From Phycisphaerae bacterium (GTDB lineage Bacteria > Planctomycetota > Phycisphaerae > UBA1845), in assembly GCA_028277545.1 (NCBI GenBank), contig JANQGB010000638.1, forward strand, positions 1 to 11,170: a stretch of DNA of 11,170 nucleotides, read 5' to 3'. Every line of letters starts with the position of its first letter. The first letter of the stretch is position 1. Below, in pieces: positions 5,957 through 11,170 of this stretch. Under the pieces are notes generated by a model. The model was not told the DNA's origin and ran no database searches. It worked only from the letters and a program-made list of their open reading frames with translations. The position numbers and the translations under genes are program-made.

Positions 5957-6140
5957 CCTGTGCGGGCGTCCGCGCGAACTGCGTTCGCCGCTCGTATGGT
6001 TTCGTGATCGATGGCGTTCTCTGTTCGGGCGCGTCCGCGCGAACTGACGTTCGCGGCTCGTATGGTTTCGTGATTGGTGGCGTTCTTTGTTCGGGTACGT
6101 CCGCGCGAACTAAAGTTCGCGGCTCGTTTTACTGGTGGGG
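5957..6140. repeat. Tandem array of three ~66-bp hairpin repeats
   Basis: Two complete copies and a diverged third follow each other at periods of 65 and 66 bp. Each contains GTCCGCGCGAAC followed by GTTCGC and then CTCGTATGGTTTCGTGAT (shortened in the third). The core forms a hairpin in each copy: 5974-5988 (GCGAAC/GTTCGC, loop TGC), 6038-6055 (CGCGAAC/GTTCGCG, loop TGAC) and 6104-6121 (CGCGAAC/GTTCGCG, loop TAAA). The stems stay intact while the loops vary, which suggests selection on the structure. The array fills the gap between two convergent genes (ends at 5909 and 6161). It is not a CRISPR array because there are no unique spacers between the repeats. Confidence 0.75.
6104..6130 (+). 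terminator. Possible terminator formed by the third repeat hairpin
   Basis: The stem CGCGAAC/GTTCGCG, extendable by T-A across the loop, is followed by GCTCGTTTT. The T run is short and offset, so this is only a weak intrinsic terminator for the membrane-protein gene ending at 5909. Confidence 0.35.
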
Positions 6141-6160
6141 CGCCGCAGGTACGCTGGGCG

Positions 6161-6790
6161 CTACTGCGACGCGGAACGATCGTTGTAGTCCTCCGGCGTG
6201 TCGATGTCGCGGCAGACGGCAGGAGTCTCGAACTCGACGGCGTGTACAGCCTCCGCATGGCGGTGCAGCAAGGCGGCCAGGCCGCCCTCCTGGATGCTCT
6301 CCAGTTCGGGCGTCATCGACAAGGGCACGATTACCGGGTGCCCATGCTTCTGCTGGTGGCTGGCCACCACGATCTGGCCGGAATTCTCGATGAACACGCG
6401 ATAGCACAGTGACGTGGTGGCGACGTCAATCTCAGGCATGTCGCCCGGACAGACCAGGATGCCGGCCTCGGCCGGCGGCGCGAACGCCTTGCGAACGACA
6501 TCCAGTCCCAGGCGAATAGAGTCCAGCATCTGGCTCTCGGCGTCATCGTTGAGAACCGTCAGAAAACGCGGATCGTCGCTCAGATCGAGTTCGTCGGCCA
6601 CCTGACTATTGGTCACCACTGCCAGACCGCTTATCGGGGCGCCGAGCACGGAGTTGATCACCGTCTCAAGTATCGTGCGATCGCCGAACGGCAGGAGTTG
6701 CTTGGCCTGGCCCATGCGCCGCGACACGCCGGCTGCGGGAATAATGCCGAACACTTGTTCCGAGCCGGCAGGTTCGTCAGGTCTGTTCAT
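6161..6790 (-). CDS. MocA/MobA-like molybdenum cofactor nucleotidyltransferase
   Basis: This 209-residue protein of the NTP_transf_3 group would transfer a nucleotide onto molybdopterin in the cytoplasm; MocA makes the cytosine-dinucleotide cofactor used by xanthine-dehydrogenase-type enzymes. The nucleotide-binding signature PAAGVSRRMGQAK (18-30) contains the RMG and Lys of the family. GDMP (116-119) is the usual metal-binding Asp segment, GHPV (150-153) matches the MocA-like form, and DIDTPEDY (195-202) is the typical C-terminal end. The length is normal. The start at 6790 is chosen for AGGGA about 8 nt upstream and places the signature near the N-terminus. It overlaps the end of xdhC by 14 nt, so the two are surely co-transcribed and probably translationally coupled. 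MocA rather than MobA is inferred from the xdhC partner; assignment to CTP over GTP is not proven. Confidence 0.85.
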   Translation of the reverse strand: MNRPDEPAGSEQVFGIIPAAGVSRRMGQAKQLLPFGDRTILETVINSVLGAPISGLAVVTNSQVADELDLSDDPRFLTVLNDDAESQMLDSIRLGLDVVRKAFAPPAEAGILVCPGDMPEIDVATTSLCYRVFIENSGQIVVASHQQKHGHPVIVPLSMTPELESIQEGGLAALLHRHAEAVHAVEFETPAVCRDIDTPEDYNDRSASQ

Positions 6791-7742
6791 CGCACTGTTC
6801 CCTGGCAACGGCCAGCGGCCCTTCGACGATCTTCTGCTTGTTCTCACGCCGCACCGCCACCAGCTCCGCCGCGATGCTAACCGCTATCTCGGGAACGGTC
6901 ACCGCGTTGATGGCCACCCCGATCGGCGAGTGCACTCCTTTCAGGAGTTCCGGCTCCACGCCGGCCTCGGTGAGGTCGTCGAAGATCAGCTTGATCTTCC
7001 GCCTGCTGCCGATCATGCCGACGTACCTGGCCGGCGAGCCGACCACGGCGGAAAGCGCCTGCTCATCATGGTTGTGCCCGCGGGTGACGATCACCACGTA
7101 AGTCGACTGGTCGATGGGGTAATCTCTTAACGTTTGTTCGATGTCTGCCGCAATGGGCTTGATCGGCGGCGGCAGACGCTCAGCGTTGGCGAAGTCGGCC
7201 CGGTCGTCAACGACCACCACCCGGAACTCCAGATCGACCGCCATCTTCGCCAGGGCAGCGCCCACGTGCCCCGCACCGGCGATAAGCAGCGTCGGCTCCG
7301 CCTCGATGTGCACCCGGTATTTGACGATCTGCGCCTGGTGCTCGACTTGCAGGGCAACGGTTGCGTCGTCGCCCGCCCCCATCGCCCGCGCCGCTTCGCG
7401 AAACGGCGCCGCCCCGTCGGGGGGCAGAATGGGCAGTACGGCGATGTCCATGCCTCCGCCGCAAATCAGCCCGTCGTCCCAGCCAAAGTCGTGATCCAGT
7501 TGAAAAGTCAGCAGGCCCGACCGCCCCGCCCGCAGCAACTCGAAGGCCCGCCTGCATACCTCGGCCTCGACACACCCGCCGCCGAGCGTGCCGGTGCTCT
7601 TCATGGTCTCGTCCAGCAGCAGCAGCGCCCCGGGCGACTGCGGCGTGGAGCCACGTGTCTTGACGACCGCGCACAGCGCCACGCGGCGGCCGGCGTCCAC
7701 CTCCGAGACAAGGCGCTCGAATAATGGCTGATGCAGAATCAC
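6777..7742 (-). CDS. xdhC: XdhC/CoxI family molybdenum cofactor insertion protein
   Basis: This 321-residue protein of the XdhC/CoxI family acts in the cytoplasm. Characterised members bind molybdenum cofactor, protect it while it is sulfurated and help insert it into xanthine dehydrogenase-type hydroxylases. The N-terminal XdhC_CoxI domain shows GSTPQSPGA (31-39), GTLGGGCVE (51-59, with C57) and LICGGGMDI (92-100, with C94). The C-terminal Rossmann-type domain shows GAGHVG (156-161), TRGHNHD (220-226), YVGMIGSRRK (240-249) and a late PIGV segment, in family order. The start is a GTG at 7742 with a GGGGG stretch just upstream; no better in-frame start is seen. It is first in a two-gene operon with the MocA-like gene and divergent from rtcB. 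The hydroxylase it would serve is not in the window. Confidence 0.92.
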   Translation of the reverse strand: MILHQPLFERLVSEVDAGRRVALCAVVKTRGSTPQSPGALLLLDETMKSTGTLGGGCVEAEVCRRAFELLRAGRSGLLTFQLDHDFGWDDGLICGGGMDIAVLPILPPDGAAPFREAARAMGAGDDATVALQVEHQAQIVKYRVHIEAEPTLLIAGAGHVGAALAKMAVDLEFRVVVVDDRADFANAERLPPPIKPIAADIEQTLRDYPIDQSTYVVIVTRGHNHDEQALSAVVGSPARYVGMIGSRRKIKLIFDDLTEAGVEPELLKGVHSPIGVAINAVTVPEIAVSIAAELVAVRRENKQKIVEGPLAVAREQCDEQT

Positions 7743-7994
7743 GAGTACCCCCGGCTGGCTGGCAGTCCGTCTGCCTGACGTCGGACAGCGGAAGATCGGG
7801 CCGGCACGAGTATGAGGCCCGGGGCCGCCGGTCCAGTGATGTGGCGCTGGTCCTCACCGATCGCCAGGCTGCCAGCCGGCGCCCCAATCGTAGCGGCCCC
7901 CCATAGTGCTTTCCAGCGCCGGCAGACCCTCAGCTTGCACGGTGGGCACCAAGGCTGCATGCTTATGAGGCAGGACGACAAGGAGATTCCGACC
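7743..7994. other. Divergent intergenic region between xdhC and rtcB
   Basis: These 252 nt separate the two divergent starts. An open frame continues upstream of the chosen rtcB start, but its composition is not RtcB-like and the ribosome binding site supports 7995. A GG-N10-GC pair (TGGCAGTCCGTCTGCC, 7760-7775) loosely resembles a sigma-54 promoter, but it differs from the consensus at key positions. No confident sigma-70 promoter was seen. Confidence 0.4.
7981..7985 (+). promoter_or_regulatory. Shine-Dalgarno that sets the rtcB start
   Basis: AGGAG lies 9 nt before the ATG at 7995, which sets this start rather than upstream in-frame codons beginning at 7812. Confidence 0.7.
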
Positions 7995-9461
7995 ATGGGC
8001 AAGATGTCCGGACCACCGCTGAAGATCGAGAGGATTGACGACAGCCGCTGGCGCATTCCCAAGGGGCAGAGACCTGACATGCGCGTCGACGGCGTGGTCT
8101 ACGCCGACGACGTGTTGATCGAGCAGATTCGCAACGACCAGTCACTGACGCAGGTGGCCAACGTGGCCACTCTGCCCGGCGTAGTGGGCAACAGCCTGGC
8201 CATGCCGGACATCCACTTCGGCTACGGCTTTTGCATTGGCGGAGTAGCGGCCACCGACCCTGCCGAGGGTGGAGTAATCAGCCCCGGCGGCGTGGGCTAC
8301 GACATCAACTGCGGCGTGCGGCTGTTGCGCAGCGACCTGGGCGAGAATGACGTAAAGCCCGTCATCAAGGAACTGGTCGACGAGTTGTTCAAGACGGTCC
8401 CCTGCGGTGTAGGCCAGGCCGGCAAGGTCAAGTTCGACCGCCGCGAGATGAAGCAACTCATGGCCGGCGGCGCAAAATACGTCGTCGACAAGGGATTCGG
8501 CTGGGACGCCGACGTCGACGCCACCGAGAGCAACGGCCGGCTCGATGACGCCAATCCGGACTACGTCTCCGACAAGGCCCTGCAGCGCGGCAACAACCAG
8601 TGCGGCACGCTGGGCTCGGGCAACCACTTTTGCGAGGTGCAGGTGGTCGATCGGGTCTTCGATGACCGGGCGGCGGGCGTGCTAGGGCTGGAAGAGGGCC
8701 GCGTCGCCGTGTGCATCCACTCCGGCTCGCGCGGACTGGGGCACCAGGTCTGCGAAGACGCTATCCGCCAGCTCCGCAACGTGCCGGACAAGCTGAATAT
8801 CAAGCTGCCCGACCGCCAACTGGTATGCGCCCCGGTACACTCCAAAGAGGGGCAGCACTACCTGGGGGCCATGCGCTCCGCGGCCAACTTCGCCTGGTGC
8901 AACCGCCAGATCCTGACCCACCTGGCCCGCAAGGCCTTCGCCGCCGTCTTCGACCGGCCGGCCGAGCGTCTGGGCATGGCACTAATCTACGACGTGGCCC
9001 ACAACATCGCCAAGATCGAGCCTTACGAGGTGGAAGGTCGACCGCGCCAGCTCTGCGTACACCGCAAAGGCGCCACCCGCGCCTTTCCGCCGGAGCACCC
9101 CGAAGTCCCGCAGCGTTACCGCAAGATCGGCCAGCCGGTGCTTATTCCCGGCGACATGGGCCGCTGCAGCTACGTGCTGGTCGGCCAGCCCCGATCCATG
9201 ACCGATACCTTCGGCAGCGCCTGCCACGGCGCGGGCCGCCAGATGTCACGCACCGCCGCCATCAAGAGCGCCCGGGGCAGGTCCATTCACAAAGAGCTAC
9301 TCTCCCGCGGAGTCTACGCCCGGGCCAGGGGCCGCCACGGCCTCGAGGAGGAGCAGCCCGACGCCTACAAGGACGTCAACAACGTGGTGGACGTAGTAGA
9401 CAAGGCCGGTATAGCCAAAAAGGTCTGCCGCCTGCGACCCATCGGCGTGATCAAGGGATGA
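7995..9461 (+). CDS. rtcB: RtcB RNA ligase (3'-phosphate/5'-hydroxyl)
   Basis: This 488-residue protein is full length for the family. RtcB joins RNA 2',3'-cyclic phosphate or 3'-phosphate ends to 5'-OH ends, using GTP and Mn2+ through a guanylated histidine, and acts in tRNA splicing or RNA repair. All hallmark positions are present: D103 and C106 in GYDINCGVR, H211 in GSGNHFCE, H242 in IHSGSRGLGHQ, H336 in YDVAHNIAK, and the guanylated His H411 in GSACHGAGR. The metal-binding PDIHFGYGF segment is also seen near residue 70. The start at 7995 follows AGGAG; residues before it in the open frame do not resemble RtcB. It overlaps the next gene by the ATGA at 9458-9461. Archease, RtcA and the RtcR activator, which often accompany rtcB, are absent here. 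Confidence 0.96.
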   Translation: MGKMSGPPLKIERIDDSRWRIPKGQRPDMRVDGVVYADDVLIEQIRNDQSLTQVANVATLPGVVGNSLAMPDIHFGYGFCIGGVAATDPAEGGVISPGGVGYDINCGVRLLRSDLGENDVKPVIKELVDELFKTVPCGVGQAGKVKFDRREMKQLMAGGAKYVVDKGFGWDADVDATESNGRLDDANPDYVSDKALQRGNNQCGTLGSGNHFCEVQVVDRVFDDRAAGVLGLEEGRVAVCIHSGSRGLGHQVCEDAIRQLRNVPDKLNIKLPDRQLVCAPVHSKEGQHYLGAMRSAANFAWCNRQILTHLARKAFAAVFDRPAERLGMALIYDVAHNIAKIEPYEVEGRPRQLCVHRKGATRAFPPEHPEVPQRYRKIGQPVLIPGDMGRCSYVLVGQPRSMTDTFGSACHGAGRQMSRTAAIKSARGRSIHKELLSRGVYARARGRHGLEEEQPDAYKDVNNVVDVVDKAGIAKKVCRLRPIGVIKG

Positions 9462-10543
9462 GTTCGAGGGATCCAACAGCGCCCGACCGCGTGGCCGGCC
9501 ACAAGCAACGCTCACCTCAAGCAGAACCCGAGTGCGTACGGTGCGGGTATAACCTCCGAGGCTGCCAACAAAGCTCTTGCTGCCCCGAGTGTGGCCTCGA
9601 GCGACATCTCTGTGACTCTTGCGGAGCCAGAATCACGGCGACCACAAAGCCGGGCAACTGCCAGCAGTGCGACTGCCCGACCCGCCTGTCAGAACAGCAG
9701 CTATTGCTGGCCCTGCTCCTGCCTTGGCGCGCGGGCGCCAGCGGGGTGTGGCTCACTCCACCTCGTCCATTGCCCCGAAGACTTCGGCTAACACTGCTGC
9801 TGCTGGGGCTGTCGAGCCTAGGGCTCGGACTCGCCGCGAGCCTCGTCTCCACGGCCTGTTCGTGGCACCAGATCGGAGTTTCGCCGTCTAAGAAATGCCT
9901 CTGGTCATGGCGCGCTGATATGACAGTTGCCCACTGGGCGGAGTTTCTACCGCGGGACGAGCGCTACGGTGACCTGGCCAGATCATCTCTGTATGGGATG
10001 GCGGGCCCAGCCCTGCGCCCGGAAGAGCGTCCACCGGCCGATCCCAACATCCAGGTCGTCACGCATCACCGGCGCATCGGATTGCGTCGTGTCTATGCGC
10101 GTGATCTCCTCCGGCTCTGGTGGGCAGTGTGTTCGTCGCCAATCGCGTTCGTCATAGTTGTTACATTTATCCCTTCGGTTGGGTTATGGCTCGCCACTAT
10201 GCCGGGCGCGCGCACGCAGTACTTGAGATTTGGCATGTGCCGCGCGCGCTGGCTGGTATTGATGGGAACATTTTGCCAAGGACTGTGGATCGCGGGCGTA
10301 AGTGTGTATGACATGTTGACACCGCTGACGCACCTGCCTTTCCTCGGCCTACGGACGCTGGGCGTGGATATGTTCATGCCTATCGCAGTGGGCCAAGCGA
10401 TGTTGTTGAGAGCGTTATTCTTCGACCGAGAAGCACGGTTGTTCCACCGGCGGTGGGTCGCCGTCTGCTGGCTCGCCGGCGGGGTAGCGCTGACGATTAC
10501 GCTGATGATGCTCGTTGGGCGATTCGCCGAGCGGGTCGTGTGA
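9458..10543 (+). CDS. Membrane protein with two N-terminal zinc ribbons
   Basis: This 361-residue protein begins with two four-cysteine zinc-ribbon-like units: C26-x2-C29 with C42-x2-C45, and C52-x2-C55 with C68-x2-C71. The first has the CVRCGYNLRG form common in planctomycete membrane proteins. Predicted transmembrane helices lie at about 109-133, 222-248, 265-285, 300-322 and 334-353, with a large loop (134-221) between the first two. The start codon overlaps the rtcB stop as ATGA, so it is very likely translationally coupled to rtcB; the same frame is open far upstream inside rtcB, but that part is a shadow. No catalytic motif is seen. The ribbons would sit on the cytoplasmic side if the N-terminus is inside and could bind a protein or nucleic-acid partner. 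A link to RNA repair is suggested only by the gene context. Confidence 0.8.
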   Translation: MSSRDPTAPDRVAGHKQRSPQAEPECVRCGYNLRGCQQSSCCPECGLERHLCDSCGARITATTKPGNCQQCDCPTRLSEQQLLLALLLPWRAGASGVWLTPPRPLPRRLRLTLLLLGLSSLGLGLAASLVSTACSWHQIGVSPSKKCLWSWRADMTVAHWAEFLPRDERYGDLARSSLYGMAGPALRPEERPPADPNIQVVTHHRRIGLRRVYARDLLRLWWAVCSSPIAFVIVVTFIPSVGLWLATMPGARTQYLRFGMCRARWLVLMGTFCQGLWIAGVSVYDMLTPLTHLPFLGLRTLGVDMFMPIAVGQAMLLRALFFDREARLFHRRWVAVCWLAGGVALTITLMMLVGRFAERVV

Positions 10544-10716
10544 GCGGCGTGGCGTAACCAAATCTTGAGCCGCTACTCACGGCCACACGCGTGGTCACCA
10601 GAGACACGATACGACACCGATGCGTGTCCGGCGCTCCGCTTGGCGCACGCGTCGAAAACCTCTAATAGGTCGTACGCCGGCCAGCGGGCGCGCAGACTCC
10701 GCTTAGGCGCGCCAGG

Positions 10717-10932
10717 CCCGGCGGTCACGCCGGGTTGAGGACAGGTCGTGCAAATCCTGCGACCCCGGTTCAGCGGGGTCCTCGATGGAGGTCTTCAGAA
10801 ACGGAACGAGGGGTGATTGCGACTCTGGACCCGGCTCGAATTGCTGAAGGTTAAACCAGAATTTCGAGAAGCCCGCTGGAACCGGGCTGAGAGATAGCCG
10901 TCGGTCTTCAACACCCGGCATAAAATGCCGGG
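10717..10932. ncRNA. Candidate structured RNA with mutually exclusive hairpins
   Basis: Perfect or near-perfect stems follow closely: H1 CCCGGCG/CGCCGGG (10717-10734, loop GTCA); H2 GGTCG-GCA/TGCGACC with one bulged T (10744-10764); H3 GACCCCG/CGGGGTC (10761-10780, loop GTTCAG); CTCGAA/TTCGAG (10835-10868); H5 AGCCCG/CGGGCT (10870-10888); and H6 CCCGGCAT/ATGCCGGG (10914-10932, loop AAA). H2 and H3 share GACC and cannot form together. H2 could instead be enclosed by TTGAGGAC (10735-10742) pairing with GTCCTCGA (10778-10785), which also breaks H3. Such alternation is typical of regulatory leaders. The strand is uncertain and no known RNA family is matched. Confidence 0.35.
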
Positions 10933-11063
10933 CCTAGCGCAAACGGCGAGAGACGCAAGCTTGAATACTGCTGAATCGCCGCCGTGGATTCACGGTCTCC
11001 GGCGGTGCCACACGGGCAAACAGGCGCCGCTCCGGCATTCCTCCACTATCCGCCGGCGAACGT

Positions 11064-11073
11064 CGGACGTCCG
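11064..11073. repeat. 10-bp palindrome, possible operator
   Basis: CGGACGTCCG is a perfect palindrome that lies 45 nt upstream of the promoter-like sequence at 11118-11146. It could be a regulator site for a gene outside the window, but a short GC-rich palindrome can occur by chance. Confidence 0.25.
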
Positions 11074-11117
11074 CCCCGCCCGACCGCCGATCGGAGCCCG
11101 ATTTTCTTCAGTCGCGC

Positions 11118-11146
11118 TTGACGCCTCCGCAAACGCTGTCTAGAAG
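11118..11146 (+). promoter_or_regulatory. Possible sigma-70-type promoter pointing out of the window
   Basis: TTGACG (11118-11123, five of six match to the -35 consensus) and TAGAAG (11141-11146, four of six match to the -10 consensus) are separated by exactly 17 nt. It would drive a gene beyond the right edge. Supported by pattern only. Confidence 0.35.
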
Positions 11147-11170
11147 ACCTTGACTATAGGCCCCACTGCC

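Larger units (their letters stand above)
10544..11170. other. Gene-free right end with hairpins
   Basis: No convincing protein gene is seen in these 627 nt. Small open frames exist on both strands, but they lack ribosome binding sites and recognised domains. The first part carries minor inverted repeats: GGCCAC/GTGGTC around 10580-10600 and GACACG/CGTGTC around 10601-10630. The central part (10717-10932) is dense in hairpins and is listed separately. The right end has a 10-bp palindrome (11064-11073) and a possible promoter pointing out of the window (11118-11146). Confidence 0.5.

Noticed and set aside
5957..6140. CRISPR array
   Set aside because: The repeats are contiguous at about 66 bp with no unique spacers, and no cas gene is present.
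5953..6258. A minus-strand frame encoding 22-residue repeats across the hairpin array
   Set aside because: The repeats are explained by the DNA hairpins; the frame overlaps the end of the MocA-like gene and has no start site context.
7760..7775. Sigma-54-like promoter TGGCAGTCCGTCTGCC before rtcB
   Set aside because: The GG-N10-GC spacing is right, but positions expected as TGGCAC and TTGC differ, it lies about 220 nt before the gene, no RtcR is present, and such matches are frequent in GC-rich DNA.
8711..9457. A plus-strand frame open through the last half of rtcB and joined in frame with the zinc-ribbon membrane gene, as if the latter had a 249-residue extension
   Set aside because: The upstream part is Arg/Pro/Gly-rich, lies wholly within well-conserved rtcB in another frame, and the ATG at 9458 gives the normal ATGA coupling. 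It is a GC-rich shadow.
10741..10767. tRNA T-arm-like ACAGG...CAAATCCTG
   Set aside because: The loop is 10 nt instead of 7, and no matching acceptor or anticodon arms are found upstream.
10887..10892. CTGAGA resembling the TPP riboswitch motif
   Set aside because: The required following ACCC and GAACCTGAT-type segment are missing, and the GGGGTG upstream is about 75 nt away without the right pairing.
10703..10921. A 72-codon minus-strand frame across the hairpin region
   Set aside because: Its start codon sits inside hairpin H6 without a ribosome binding site, and it has no recognised domain. I cannot fully exclude it, but the RNA-structure explanation fits better.
10937..10960. GCGCAAAC and GACGCAAGC resembling a c-di-GMP-I riboswitch core
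   Set aside because: Only 7 nt separate the two motifs, so the GAAA-tetraloop hairpin of that class cannot form, and the second helix is absent.

Overview
This window looks like a GC-rich (estimated by eye at 60-65 %) chromosomal segment from a planctomycete, most plausibly of the Phycisphaerae type. The assignment is inferred from a combination of traits typical of that group: exosortase-sorted proteins with a C-terminal VPEP signal, a pseudopilin-like protein with an N-terminal FTLIEL signal and a C-terminal H-X9-D motif, a secreted protein ending in a duplicated dockerin-like calcium-binding module, and a zinc-ribbon membrane protein starting with a C-x2-C-G-Y-N-L-R-G motif. No ribosomal RNA or housekeeping marker is present, so the lineage cannot be fixed from this window alone.

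Left third (1-4120). A possible minus-strand gene fragment leaves the window at position 1. It is followed by a regulatory region with a perfect match to the general LacI/GalR-type operator pattern (188-201). Downstream are three genes on the plus strand with short gaps (136 and 69 nt): a PEP-CTERM surface protein (366-1190), a prepilin-like H-X9-DG-type protein (1327-2157), and a large secreted protein with three tandem galactose-binding/CBM-like modules plus a dockerin-like end (2227-4002). They look like one operon encoding three extracellular proteins that use three different sorting or attachment routes, possibly for handling a polysaccharide. A hairpin region (4036-4072) separates them from a convergent minus-strand gene.

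Middle (4120-6160). This part holds a small minus-strand secreted protein with a VPDS-type exosortase-like C-terminus (4122-4550), a 71-residue hypothetical protein (4820-5035), a gene-poor stretch of about 390 nt with a convincing minus-strand intrinsic terminator that serves no visible gene (5101-5127), a four-helix membrane protein (5430-5909), and three tandem copies of a roughly 66-bp hairpin-bearing repeat between convergent genes (5957-6140).

Right half (6160-11170). A minus-strand two-gene operon encodes an XdhC/CoxI-type molybdenum-cofactor chaperone and a MocA-like nucleotidyltransferase, but the molybdenum hydroxylase they would serve is not in the window. Divergent from it, rtcB (RNA 3'-phosphate/5'-OH ligase, all expected metal and catalytic residues present) overlaps by ATGA a multi-pass membrane protein with two N-terminal zinc ribbons. 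The final 627 nt hold no convincing gene but contain a dense series of hairpins (10717-10932), two of which are mutually exclusive. That is the best candidate here for an undescribed structured RNA.
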